This document shows positions 8,364-16,731 of a DNA stretch of 64,000 nt, piece after piece. Position numbers and translations under genes: made by a program. The notes beneath the pieces were generated by a model. That model worked only from the letters and a program-made list of their open reading frames with translations, had not been told where the DNA came from and searched no databases. Numbering within the stretch: the stretch's first letter is position 1; every line of letters begins with the position of its first letter. The DNA is from Alphaproteobacteria bacterium (GTDB lineage: Bacteria; Pseudomonadota; Alphaproteobacteria; CAAGCB01; CAG-977): contig JAFZYY010000030.1 of assembly GCA_017616015.1 (NCBI GenBank), positions 1-64,000 on the forward strand, written 5' to 3'.

Positions 8364-9090
8364 TCAGACAGTATTGCTTCTTTTCGTTCAGCTGATCGCA
8401 GATGCGACGGACATTGTCGGCCGACCCTTTGATATACAGGCGGATATATTTTCCTTTTTCGGGCAACGTGACATGCGTTTCAACCGTTTTAAACGCCGTC
8501 AGTTCGGGAAACGTCTGCTTTAATTCCTGCCACCCTTTTTCCAATGTTTCCTGCGTATAATAAGAAGCCAAATGAGCATAAAGAGGCGGTTCTTTTTTAA
8601 CGGTCGTGGTCATTTTAACCGGTTTTTCCGGTTTGACTTTCTTTGATTTTGCCGGCTGAAGCAATTCGTCTTCCGTTGGCAGTTCGTGATCGATTTCGAC
8701 TTTCAGATGCGCTAATTTTTTTCTGGCTCGTTCATTATTCTGTTCAGCCGCGCGCTGAAGCCAGATAATGCCTTCGTCCTCGTTGCGGGGAACGCCTTCG
8801 CCGCGCAGATACATTACGCCCAAATTATATTGCGCCGTATCCAAGCCGCCTTTTGCCGCCGTATAATACCAGAATGCCGCCTGAGTTAAATCCTGTTTGA
8901 CGCCTTTTCCCCAACGGTACAGATGCGCAATATTGCGCTGAGCCGTTAAATCGCCTTCTTCCGCCGCCTGCCGCCAATAATCGAAAGCCCGGTCATAACT
9001 GCCCTGAGAAAAAGCCTTTTGCCCGTCTTCAAAAGAAGCCCGCGCCGGAAAAACGAAAAGCAACGAAATAAGAATCAAAAGAGTTTTCAT
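8350..9090 (-). CDS. Periplasmic Sel1-repeat protein with C-terminal SPOR-like domain
   Basis: This 246-residue secreted protein has a signal peptide (1-18, FPARAS). About three Sel1-type tetratricopeptide repeats follow (about 22-135; motifs A..G...AQ.NLG..Y..G.GV). A Lys/Pro-rich linker (140-165) leads to a SPOR-like domain (about 167-246). SPOR domains bind denuded glycan strands at the division septum. Its start codon overlaps the mltG stop (ATGA), so the two are translationally coupled and probably act together on septal peptidoglycan. The SPOR segment resembles that of the TolC-like protein at 37737-39719, including the shared C.LIS ending. Confidence 0.82.
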   Translation of the reverse strand: MKTLLILISLLFVFPARASFEDGQKAFSQGSYDRAFDYWRQAAEEGDLTAQRNIAHLYRWGKGVKQDLTQAAFWYYTAAKGGLDTAQYNLGVMYLRGEGVPRNEDEGIIWLQRAAEQNNERARKKLAHLKVEIDHELPTEDELLQPAKSKKVKPEKPVKMTTTVKKEPPLYAHLASYYTQETLEKGWQELKQTFPELTAFKTVETHVTLPEKGKYIRLYIKGSADNVRRICDQLNEKKQYCLISYP

Positions 9091-10343
9091 TTTTTCTTTT
9101 TCCCTGTTTTCTTTACGGAAACGGCTTTTTTAACCGGCGGCATTTTCTTTTCCGCTTTCTTTTCGACCTTCTTTTCCTCCGGCGGAACTTCCAATGTTTC
9201 TTCCGCTATATCTAACGACAAGTCCTGTTCTTCCAATTCTCTGAGCAATTCTTCCTGTTTTTCCGCCTCGGTCTGTACTTGAACAAGTACGGGAGCTTCC
9301 TTCACCGCCTCAGATTTTACGGTTTGTTTTTTCTGAATTGCTCTGTTTTTTCTTGCGGCCAGACGTTTCTGCTGGCGCGCTTTTTTCCAATTCAGAATAT
9401 TGCGGCGATGTTCGTCAAAAGAACGGGAAAAAACGTGCCCGCCCGTTCCGTCGGCGACAAAATAAATTTCATTTGTTTTCTGAGGCTTCAAAACCGCCTG
9501 AATGGATTCCCGCCCCGGATTGCAAATCGGCGCGGGAGGCAATCCTTTGTTCATGTATGTATTAAAGGGGTGAGGCGCCTTCAAATCTTTATGCGTCAAT
9601 CGGCGACGCAGTTCCATTGTTCCGTCCGTCACAGCGTAAATCACCGTCGGATCGGTCTGAAGTCGCATTCCCTTGCGCAGACGGTTGATGAAAACGCCGG
9701 CAATACGAGGACGCTCGGAAGCGACCGACGTTTCCTTCTCTATAATGGACGCTAAAACAAGTGCTTCCTCTTTCGTCGTATACGGCAAATCGTCATCGCG
9801 GCCAGGCCACAACTCATCTATCGTTTTCTGCATACCGGACAACATTCGTTCAACGATGATTTTACGCGGAGAACCGTAACTGAACACATATGTTTCGGGC
9901 AACAGCATTCCGTTCGGCGGCAACTCCGGCAGTTCTCCGGTCAATCCCGGCGTTTGAGCCAAAATATCAAAGATCTGACGGCTGGTTTTGCCTTCCGGAA
10001 TAGTTACGCGGCGCACAACCGTCTGTCCGGAAACCAAAATATCCAGAATTTCCTTTGCGCTGGCATGCGCCGGAATACGATACTCGCCCGCCCTTAAAGA
10101 AGTTGTTTTTCCGGAAAGTCTTGCCGCCGCTTTAAAAACGGCGATACTGCTTAACAGGTTTTCCTGTTTCAGCCGTCGGGCGATTTGATTCAGGTTCTCG
10201 CCTTTTTCAACCAAAACAACTGTAGATTCGGAAACATCGTTTTGTTCATACAGCAACGAATAAAAGCTGAACACGCTGCCGCCAAGAAAAAAAATCAGCG
10301 ATAATACAAACAATCGAAAGATTAATCGCCCGCCGGCTGCCAT
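9087..10343 (-). CDS. mltG: Endolytic murein transglycosylase MltG
   Basis: This inner-membrane lytic transglycosylase of the YceG family cuts nascent glycan strands and helps set their length. In its 418 residues I see an N-terminal membrane anchor (about 8-28) and a LysM-like region (EKGENLNQIARRLKQ, about 47-61). The YceG catalytic domain follows, with Glu in ASIIEKET (about 213-220) and the motif LQTDPTVIYA. After about residue 335 comes a long Lys/Glu-rich tail ending in KKTGKKKK, which is not part of the family core. It lies 12 bp downstream of fabF, the common fab-mltG neighbourhood in proteobacteria. Confidence 0.93.
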   Translation of the reverse strand: MAAGGRLIFRLFVLSLIFFLGGSVFSFYSLLYEQNDVSESTVVLVEKGENLNQIARRLKQENLLSSIAVFKAAARLSGKTTSLRAGEYRIPAHASAKEILDILVSGQTVVRRVTIPEGKTSRQIFDILAQTPGLTGELPELPPNGMLLPETYVFSYGSPRKIIVERMLSGMQKTIDELWPGRDDDLPYTTKEEALVLASIIEKETSVASERPRIAGVFINRLRKGMRLQTDPTVIYAVTDGTMELRRRLTHKDLKAPHPFNTYMNKGLPPAPICNPGRESIQAVLKPQKTNEIYFVADGTGGHVFSRSFDEHRRNILNWKKARQQKRLAARKNRAIQKKQTVKSEAVKEAPVLVQVQTEAEKQEELLRELEEQDLSLDIAEETLEVPPEEKKVEKKAEKKMPPVKKAVSVKKTGKKKK

Positions 10344-10355
10344 AGATTTAAAACC

Positions 10356-11615
10356 TTAAACGGCTTTGAATATGACGGAAGCGTTCGTTCCGCCGAAACC
10401 GAACGAATTGGACATAACGGCCGTCACTTTGCGTTCTTTGGCTTTCAAAGCAACCAAATCCATATCTTCCGCGCCTTCGATCGGATCTTCCAGATTTAAA
10501 GTCGGCGGCAAAATGCCTTCCTGCAATGCTTTCAGACAGAAGATCGCTTCAACCGCGCCGGCCGCGCCCAACAAATGCCCGATACTGGATTTTGTCGAAG
10601 ACATTGACACTTTGGTCGCATACGCGCCGAATACATCTTTAACGGCGTTGACTTCCAGAATGTCGCCCGCCGGCGTGGACGTCCCGTGCGCGTTGATATA
10701 TCCGATTTCTTCGGGATTCATGCCGCCGTTTTTCAACGCCATGCGCATCGCATGCTTTGAGCCGCGGCTGTCCGCCGCAGGAGCCGTCACGTGATAACCG
10801 TCGCCCGACAAACCGTAACCGACGATTTCGCCGTAAATTTTTGCGCCGCGCTTTTTGGCATGTTCGTATTCTTCCAAAACAACGACACCGGAGCCTTCGC
10901 CCATAACGAAGCCGTCGTGACCTTTATCCCACGGACGGGAAGCTTTTTCCGGCGTATCATTGTAATGCGTGGACAGAGCCTTGGCCTGAGCAAAGCCGGC
11001 CATTGCCAAGGGGTGTACGGCCGCTTCGGCACCGCCGGCGACCATGACGTCGGCATCGCCCCACATAATCAGGCGGGCGGCATCGCCGATGGCGTGTGTT
11101 CCCGTCGCGCAAGCCGTCACGCAGGCGTGATTGGGGCCGTAAAAACCGTATTTAATTGATAAATGACCGGAAACAAGGTTAATCAGACAGGACGGAATAA
11201 AGAACGGACTGACGCGGCGGGGCCCGTGTTCTTTCAAAGTGACCGAGCTGTCATAAATCGAACCGATGCCGCCTATTCCGGCGCCGACCATAACGCCGGT
11301 GCGAAAATGGTCTTCTTCCGTTTCGGGTTTCCAACCGGAATCCTCAATAGCGTCTGTTCCGGCGCTGATACCGTACAAAATAAACGGATCGACGCGGCGC
11401 TGATCTTTCGGAGCCATAACGGTATCGGGATCAAACTGCCCCGGTTCCGTGCCGTAAAAAATCTGTCCCGCTATTTTTGCAGGAGATTCCGAAACGTCAT
11501 ACTTTGTTACAGCGGAAATGGCCGACTTTCCATGGATCAATCCCTGCCAAGTCGTCTCCACGCCGCGCCCCATCGGCGACAGCATACCCATTCCCGTGAC
11601 AACAACTCTTCTCAT
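10356..11615 (-). CDS. fabF: Beta-ketoacyl-ACP synthase II FabF
   Basis: This thiolase-fold condensing enzyme extends acyl-ACP with malonyl-ACP in fatty-acid elongation. The protein is full length at 419 residues. The active-site Cys169 lies in VTACATGTH, and the two histidines are in NAHGTSTPAGD and SSIGHLLGAAG. The N-terminus RRVVVTGMGMLSPMG matches the family. It follows acpP in the same direction with a structured 106-bp gap, and forms the cluster fabD-fabG-acpP-fabF-mltG. Confidence 0.96.
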   Translation of the reverse strand: MRRVVVTGMGMLSPMGRGVETTWQGLIHGKSAISAVTKYDVSESPAKIAGQIFYGTEPGQFDPDTVMAPKDQRRVDPFILYGISAGTDAIEDSGWKPETEEDHFRTGVMVGAGIGGIGSIYDSSVTLKEHGPRRVSPFFIPSCLINLVSGHLSIKYGFYGPNHACVTACATGTHAIGDAARLIMWGDADVMVAGGAEAAVHPLAMAGFAQAKALSTHYNDTPEKASRPWDKGHDGFVMGEGSGVVVLEEYEHAKKRGAKIYGEIVGYGLSGDGYHVTAPAADSRGSKHAMRMALKNGGMNPEEIGYINAHGTSTPAGDILEVNAVKDVFGAYATKVSMSSTKSSIGHLLGAAGAVEAIFCLKALQEGILPPTLNLEDPIEGAEDMDLVALKAKERKVTAVMSNSFGFGGTNASVIFKAV

Positions 11616-11665
11616 GGCGCCCCCTGCAAAAGTGTAGGTAAAATTTTACTGCATTTAATGCAAGA

Positions 11666-11706
11666 CGTGCCGACCTTCCGATCGCGTCGGAAAAAAAATC
11701 GGCACG
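11666..11706. other. Nested inverted repeats between acpP and fabF
   Basis: An outer 8-bp arm pair (CGTGCCGA 11666-11673, TCGGCACG 11699-11706) encloses an inner hairpin (TTCCGA 11676-11681, TCGGAA 11687-11692) next to a run of eight A. Because the T run on the minus strand precedes the inner stem, it is not a standard terminator. It could be a processing or attenuation structure that sets acpP against fabF expression. Confidence 0.6.
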
Positions 11707-11721
11707 GATATTTCAACGTTA

Positions 11722-11955
11722 TTAAGCGTTCTTGCTGATGTAGTCGATAGCGTCCTGAACGGTCAGGATTTTTTCGGCGGCATCATCGGGAATTTCAACA
11801 GAAAATTCTTCTTCAAATGCCATAACCAATTCAACCGTATCCAAACTATCTGCGTTCAAGTCGTCGATGAAGCTGGAGGAATCGGTCACCTTGGAGGGTT
11901 CGACTCCCAAATGTTCTACGACAATTTTCTTTACGCGTTCGGCAATATCACTCAT
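11722..11955 (-). CDS. acpP: Acyl carrier protein
   Basis: This is a 77-residue acidic four-helix protein that carries acyl chains on 4'-phosphopantetheine. The attachment serine is Ser37 in the invariant [10 protein letters not shown] motif. Length and acidity fit the family exactly. It has its own promoter with an inverted repeat about 80 bp upstream, so it can be expressed independently of fabD and fabG. fabF follows downstream. Confidence 0.97.
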   Translation of the reverse strand: MSDIAERVKKIVVEHLGVEPSKVTDSSSFIDDLNADSLDTVELVMAFEEEFSVEIPDDAAEKILTVQDAIDYISKNA

Positions 11956-12026
11956 TTTATATTCCTCTTGTTAAACACGGCGTTCCTGTCTGAAAGACAA
12001 CAACGCTTATGAAAGCAACATTCTTT

Positions 12027-12058
12027 ACCATACTTTTTTGACCTTTACCAGTCAAAAA
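12027..12058 (-). promoter_or_regulatory. acpP promoter overlapped by an inverted repeat
   Basis: On the minus strand TTGACT (12050-12055) and TATGGT (12027-12032) have a 17-bp spacer. The palindrome TTTTTGAC-N8-GTCAAAAA (12035-12058) covers the -35 and part of the spacer, which is where a repressor would bind. The regulator is not identified. Confidence 0.65.
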
Positions 12059-12103
12059 CGACAACAACGATTCAAACACCCTCTTTTTTAAGGGAAAAAC
12101 CGT

Positions 12104-12838
12104 TTAAATCATTGCCATTCCGCCGTTAACGTGAATCGTCTGTCCGGTAATGTAAGACGCTTCATCACTGGCCAGGAAAACAACGGCGTTTGCAACGTCT
12201 TCCGGCAAGCCCAAACGAGCCATCGGAATAGTTTTCGCCAATTTTTCCTTTGCTTCCTCGGGCAAAGCGTCCGTCATCGCTGTCTTGATAAAGCCCGGAG
12301 CGACACAATTCGCCGTAATCCCTCTGGAAGCGACTTCCGCGGCCAGGCATTTCGTCATCGCGATCATGCCCGCTTTGGAAGCGGAATAGTTCGCCTGTCC
12401 CGGATTACCCGTCACGCCGACGATCGAAGCCATGGAAACGATGCGGCCGTAACGGCGTTTCATCATTCCGCGAATGGTTGCGCGCGCCAAACGAAAACCG
12501 GCGGTCAGGTTCACATTTAAAACCAAATTCCAATCTTCGTCTTTCATTCGCATGAACAGATTGTCTTTGGTCAATCCGGCGTTGTTGACCAGAATGTCAA
12601 TCGCACCGGCCGCTTTTTCCGCTTTGGCGACCAGCTCGTCAATATCGGCCGGATCGCCTAAATTGCAGGCAAAAGCGAAAACTCTTTCTTTCAATTCGGC
12701 GGCAAATTCGTCAAGCGCTTCCTGACGCATATCCGTTAAGATGACCGTCGCCCCGGCATCGTGCAGTTTTTTAACGATGACGCGGCCAATTCCGCCTGTT
12801 GCTCCGGTGACCAGAGCGCATTTTCCCGTAAAATCCAT
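12104..12838 (-). CDS. fabG: 3-oxoacyl-ACP reductase FabG
   Basis: This is a classical short-chain dehydrogenase of 244 residues that reduces beta-ketoacyl-ACP with NADPH. The cofactor motif TGATGGIG lies at 11-18, NNAG at about 85-88, and the catalytic Ser138, Tyr151 and Lys155 are in place (SIVGVTGNPGQANYSASK). The C-terminus has the usual VNGGMAM ending. GAGGTG before the ATG supports the start. It lies 30 bp after fabD and upstream of acpP. Confidence 0.96.
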   Translation of the reverse strand: MDFTGKCALVTGATGGIGRVIVKKLHDAGATVILTDMRQEALDEFAAELKERVFAFACNLGDPADIDELVAKAEKAAGAIDILVNNAGLTKDNLFMRMKDEDWNLVLNVNLTAGFRLARATIRGMMKRRYGRIVSMASIVGVTGNPGQANYSASKAGMIAMTKCLAAEVASRGITANCVAPGFIKTAMTDALPEEAKEKLAKTIPMARLGLPEDVANAVVFLASDEASYITGQTIHVNGGMAMI

Positions 12839-12868
12839 TTTTCACCTCAAAAGTTGTTCCGAGTTACT

Positions 12869-13810
12869 CTAAAGCGTTTTTAAAAAATCTTCAATATCCC
12901 GCGGCGTATTCAAAGCTATCCCCTTTAGTTCAGGGTGAATGCGCTTTGCCATGCCTGTTAAAACCTTGCCGGATCCGGCTTCGGCTAACGTATCGACGCC
13001 GTTTTCTACCGCGAACAGCACGCTTTCGCGCCACCGCACCGATCCGGTCACCTGTTCGACCAAAAGCTTCCGGATTTCCGCCGGATCTGTCACGGGACGC
13101 GCCGTTACGTTCGCAATCACCGGAAAACGCGGTTCTTTGATTTCGACTTCGGCCAGCGCCTGCGCCATCACATCGGCGGCGGGCTTCATCAAAGGACTGT
13201 GAAACGGCGCGCTGACGGCCAGTTTGACCGCCCGCTTAATTTCTTTTTTAGCGGCGATTTCAACGGCGCGATCGATGGCGGCCATCGTTCCGCTTAAGAC
13301 AACCTGTCCCGGCGCGTTGTCGTTCGCCGCGACGCAAACATCACCCTGAGCCGCTTCTTCGGCTATCGCTTTAGCCTGTTCCAAATCGGCGCCAATCAAC
13401 GCGGCCATACCGCCTTTTCCGACGGGAACCGCCTGCTGCATCGCTTTGCCGCGCGTGCGCAACAGTTTTGCCGTCATCGTAATATCAAAAGCGCCTGCGG
13501 CGCATAAAGCGGAATATTCGCCCAAGGAATGTCCCGCCGCATATTTGAACGTCTTCGAAAGAGAAATTTTTCCTTCCTGCTGCAAAATGCGGACAACGGC
13601 CATACTGACCGCCATCAAAGCCGGCTGAGCGTTTTCCGTCAGCAACAAGTCCTCCGCCGGTCCTTCAAACATTTTTTTGCTTAAATGTTCGGATAAAGCG
13701 TCGTCGACCTCCAAAAAGACCTCTTTGGCAACGGTAAATGCGTCCGCCAACTCTTTTCCCATGCCGACCGCCTGCGATCCCTGACCGGGAAAAACAAGAG
13801 CCTGAGCCAT
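12869..13810 (-). CDS. fabD: Malonyl-CoA:ACP transacylase FabD
   Basis: This 313-residue acyltransferase moves malonyl from CoA to ACP, the first committed elongation step. It shows FPGQGSQ near the N-terminus, the nucleophile serine in AGHSLGEYSAL (about 93-103), and the catalytic histidine in SAPFHSPLM (about 199-207). I use the ATG at 13810 with GGAG nine bases upstream, rather than an in-frame GTG three codons earlier that sits almost on that site. It is first in the fab cluster. Confidence 0.95.
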   Translation of the reverse strand: MAQALVFPGQGSQAVGMGKELADAFTVAKEVFLEVDDALSEHLSKKMFEGPAEDLLLTENAQPALMAVSMAVVRILQQEGKISLSKTFKYAAGHSLGEYSALCAAGAFDITMTAKLLRTRGKAMQQAVPVGKGGMAALIGADLEQAKAIAEEAAQGDVCVAANDNAPGQVVLSGTMAAIDRAVEIAAKKEIKRAVKLAVSAPFHSPLMKPAADVMAQALAEVEIKEPRFPVIANVTARPVTDPAEIRKLLVEQVTGSVRWRESVLFAVENGVDTLAEAGSGKVLTGMAKRIHPELKGIALNTPRDIEDFLKTL

Positions 13811-13847
13811 AAAATCCACTCCATAATAAAATTATCGAATTACGCTC

Positions 13848-13876
13848 AGAAAAGACGGAAAATCGCCTCTTGTCAA
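13848..13876 (-). promoter_or_regulatory. Candidate fabD promoter
   Basis: A perfect TTGACA (13871-13876, minus strand) with a 17-bp spacer to a weak TTTTCT (13848-13853), about 38 bp upstream of the fabD start. Confidence 0.45.
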
Positions 13877-13944
13877 GCGTTGTTCAAAAAATCGGCTGAA
13901 ATCAAAGGTTTTTAAACTATTTTTCAAAATCGGAAAAGTTCTGC

Positions 13945-13974
13945 TTGCACTTAAAACAAAAATATCCCTAAATA
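13945..13974 (+). promoter_or_regulatory. Candidate promoter of SRP RNA
   Basis: TTGCAC (13945-13950) is followed after 18 bp by TAAATA (13969-13974). A start about seven bases later agrees with the predicted RNA 5' end near 13980. Confidence 0.45.
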
Positions 13975-13978
13975 GAGA

Positions 13979-14076
13979 GCGGAAGCCGGCGCGGACGTTC
14001 TGGCCGCCAACCCGGTCAGGTTCGGAAGAAAGCAGCCGTAACGGTTTAAGGCGGGTCGCTGTCCGGTTTCCTTTTT
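13979..14076 (+). ncRNA. ffs: Signal recognition particle RNA (4.5S, small bacterial type)
   Basis: The apical domain is nearly identical to the conserved SRP loop: GGTCAGGTTCGGAAGAAAGC (14014-14033) followed by AGCC, with the GGAA-type tetraloop and symmetric loop. Flanking arms pair: GGAAGCC (13981-13987) with GGTTTCC (14065-14071), and GGAC with GTCC. A T run (14072-14077) ends it. Length near 95 nt fits the alphaproteobacterial form. It sits directly upstream of dnaX. Confidence 0.93.
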
Positions 14077-14102
14077 TATTTTTCAAATGTTTCCGAATAC
14101 TC

Positions 14103-15833
14103 ATGAACGACAAAACAGAATACCGCGTCCTTGCCCGTAAATACCGTCCGACGACGTTTGCCGATTTGGTCGGTCAGGAAGCTTTGGTTCGGACGCTGAA
14201 AAATGCCATTGAAACAAATCGCATCGCGCAAGCCTATATTCTGACAGGCATTCGCGGCATCGGGAAAACGACTTCCGCCCGCATCATCGCCCGCGCGTTA
14301 AACTGCATCGGCCCCGACGGCAAAGGCGGCATGACGACCGAGCCTTGCGGCGTCTGCGAACACTGCCGCGCGATCGCGGAAGACCGCCATGTCGACGTCA
14401 TCGAAATCGACGCGGCCAGCAATACCGGCGTCGCCAACGTGCGCGAAATCATCGAAACGACGCGCTACAATCCGACTTCCGCGCGGTTTAAAATCTATAT
14501 CATCGACGAAGTGCACATGCTTTCGACGGCCGCGTTCAACGCTTTATTAAAGACACTGGAAGAACCGCCCGAACGCGTCAAATTCATCTTTGCGACGACG
14601 GAAATCCGCAAAGTGCCAACCACGGTTTTATCCCGTTGTCAACGCTTTGATCTGCGCCGCGTCGAACCGGATTTATTAACGGCGCACTTTAAAAACATTG
14701 TCGCAAAAGAAAACGTTTCCGCCGAAGACGAAGCGTTAAAATTGATTGCCCGCGCCGCGGACGGTTCCGTGCGCGACGGATTGTCTTTACTGGATCAGGC
14801 GATTGCTCACGGCGGCGGCACAGTCACCGCGGAATTCGTGCGCGCGATGATCGGATTGGCCGATCGCGCCGCCGTTGTCGATTTATACAAACAGCTGATG
14901 AGCGGCGATATTAAAGCGGCCTTAGGTTCGTTCGAAAAGCAATATGCCGCCGGAGCCGATCCCGTCGTTGTTTTGCAGGATTTATTGGAACTGACGCATT
15001 GGCTGACGCGCGTCAAAATCGCGCCGGAGCTGGCCGAGGACGGCTCTATGGCCGCGGAAGAACGAGGTCGTTGCGTCGAAATGGCGCAAAAGTTGCCGAT
15101 GTCCGTTCTGACAAGAACGTGGCAAATGCTGTTGAAAGGCGTTGACGAAACACTTAAAGCGCCTTCGGAAAAACAGGCGGCCGAAATGGTCTTAATCCGA
15201 TTGGCGTATGCCGCGGAATTGCCTTCGCCGACGGATATTATCAAAGGGTTGAAAAGCGGAAACTCTCCCGCTTTAACCGCGCCGGCGGCTTCCGTTGCTC
15301 CGGCTTCGGCTCAAAGCGAATGGAGCGGCATTCGCGTTCAGGGAAATACGGCGCCTGTCTTACAGGCTCAGCCGCAGGAAAACGCCGTTTTTAATTCTTT
15401 GGCGGACGTTGTCGCTTATGCTTACAAACAAAACGACATGATGTTTGCCTATAATGTCGAACGCTATGTCAGCCTGGTTTCTTTCGAACAGGGAAAAATC
15501 GAGTTTTTCCCGCTGGAAAACACGCCTCATAATCTGGCGGGCGACATGGTTGACCATCTGCGCCGCTGGACGGGAAAACAATGGATAGTCTCCGTCGTCA
15601 GTCAGCAGGGCGGACAGACTTTATTGCAACAGGCGCGCGCCAATACGGAAAATTTGCGCAGGAAAATGTCTCAAAATCCTTTTGTTTCCGCAGTATTACT
15701 GGCTTTCCCGAACGCAAAAATAGAAACTATCCGACCGCAGAAAAGCGCTGAAAACGAAACAGAAAGCTTCAATTACGGCTCAGGAGCCTTTACAGGAAAC
15801 GTTTCCGAAGCAAACGAAGAGGAGGACGAATGA
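14103..15833 (+). CDS. dnaX: DNA polymerase III subunit gamma/tau
   Basis: This AAA+ clamp-loader subunit has 576 residues. Walker A lies at GIRGIGKTTSARI (about 49-61) and the zinc site at C-x9-C-x2-C-x2-C (NC...CGVCEHC, about 65-85). Walker B/DExH is in IYIIDEVHML and sensor 1 in FIFATTE. The C-terminal third is a divergent tau-like region. I saw no obvious A6G-type slippery site for a gamma frameshift. It begins the conserved dnaX-ybaB-recR cluster and overlaps ybaB by four bases. Confidence 0.95.
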   Translation: MNDKTEYRVLARKYRPTTFADLVGQEALVRTLKNAIETNRIAQAYILTGIRGIGKTTSARIIARALNCIGPDGKGGMTTEPCGVCEHCRAIAEDRHVDVIEIDAASNTGVANVREIIETTRYNPTSARFKIYIIDEVHMLSTAAFNALLKTLEEPPERVKFIFATTEIRKVPTTVLSRCQRFDLRRVEPDLLTAHFKNIVAKENVSAEDEALKLIARAADGSVRDGLSLLDQAIAHGGGTVTAEFVRAMIGLADRAAVVDLYKQLMSGDIKAALGSFEKQYAAGADPVVVLQDLLELTHWLTRVKIAPELAEDGSMAAEERGRCVEMAQKLPMSVLTRTWQMLLKGVDETLKAPSEKQAAEMVLIRLAYAAELPSPTDIIKGLKSGNSPALTAPAASVAPASAQSEWSGIRVQGNTAPVLQAQPQENAVFNSLADVVAYAYKQNDMMFAYNVERYVSLVSFEQGKIEFFPLENTPHNLAGDMVDHLRRWTGKQWIVSVVSQQGGQTLLQQARANTENLRRKMSQNPFVSAVLLAFPNAKIETIRPQKSAENETESFNYGSGAFTGNVSEANEEEDE

Positions 15834-16129
15834 CAGATATTGGTCAAATGTTCCAACAAATGCAAAACAAAATTCTGGCGGAACAGGAAAAGCTGAACCA
15901 AACAGAGATTACGGGATCCGCGGGCGGCGGACTGGTGGAAGTGACAATCACGGGCAAAAACATTGTCAAACGCGTGAAAATCGATCCGTCATTAATCGTT
16001 GCCGATGAAACCGCTATTCTTGAAGATTTGCTGGTCGCCGCGGTCAATGATGCCCTGCGCAAAACGGAAGCCGAAATGGCAAAAGGCGTCGCCGATTTGT
16101 TGCCTCCGGGAATGAAACTGCCGTTTTAA
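15830..16129 (+). CDS. YbaB/EbfC nucleoid-associated protein
   Basis: This small dimeric DNA-binding protein (99 residues) has the typical MFQQMQNKILAEQEKL start helix, a central VEVTITGK strand pair, and the C-terminal LLPPGMKLPF. It is expected to coat DNA and is nearly always encoded between dnaX and recR, as here. Its ATG overlaps the dnaX stop (ATGA) and recR follows after ten bases. Confidence 0.94.
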   Translation: MTDIGQMFQQMQNKILAEQEKLNQTEITGSAGGGLVEVTITGKNIVKRVKIDPSLIVADETAILEDLLVAAVNDALRKTEAEMAKGVADLLPPGMKLPF

Positions 16130-16139
16130 ACGAGGAAAA

Positions 16140-16727
16140 ATGCCGGAAACGGAAATAGACACGCTGATCAGACTGTTTTCACGTTTGCCGGGATTCGGCG
16201 TCCGGTCGGCGCGTCGAGCCGTTTTGCATCTAATCAAAAAGAAAGAAACACAGCTGTTGCCTTTGTCCGCCGCGATTCAAAACGTGATCGACAATATCTG
16301 CGTTTGTTCCGTCTGCGGCAATCTGGATTCCGGTGATCCTTGCCATATTTGCCGGGATCAGCGCCGTGACGAAGGCGTTTTATGTATCGTGCAGGACGTC
16401 GCCGATTTGTGGGCGATCGAACGCAGTGCCGCATTTAAAGGCCGCTATCACGTACTGGGCGGCCTGCTTTCCGCGATTGAAGGCACAGGTCCCGAAGAAT
16501 TGCGCCTGCCCGCTTTGGAAAAACGCGTCCGCGAACATAATATTTCCGAATTGATTTTAGCTTTGCCGGCAACGGTTGACGGACAAACAACGGGACACTA
16601 TATCGCGGAACGTTTCAAAAATCTGCCTGTTCGCATCTCTTCTTTAGCGCAGGGAATTCCCATCGGCGGCGAATTAGACTATCTGGACGACGGAACGATC
16701 CAGACCGCGCTGAAAGCCAGAAAATAG
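16140..16727 (+). CDS. recR: Recombination mediator RecR
   Basis: RecR is a ring-forming recombination protein of the RecFOR gap-repair pathway (195 residues). The helix-hairpin-helix LPGFGVRSARRAVLHL (about 15-30) is followed by a four-cysteine zinc finger (CSVCGNLDSGDPCHIC, about 59-74). The Toprim domain begins at LCIVQDVADLWAIE and includes LGGLLSAIEG. Length and domain order are normal. It ends the dnaX cluster and is convergent with murD2. Confidence 0.96.
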   Translation: MPETEIDTLIRLFSRLPGFGVRSARRAVLHLIKKKETQLLPLSAAIQNVIDNICVCSVCGNLDSGDPCHICRDQRRDEGVLCIVQDVADLWAIERSAAFKGRYHVLGGLLSAIEGTGPEELRLPALEKRVREHNISELILALPATVDGQTTGHYIAERFKNLPVRISSLAQGIPIGGELDYLDDGTIQTALKARK

Positions 16728-16731
16728 CTTT

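Noticed and set aside
14103-15833. Programmed frameshift in dnaX producing gamma
   Set aside because: No A-rich slippery heptamer followed by a clear hairpin was seen in the gene.
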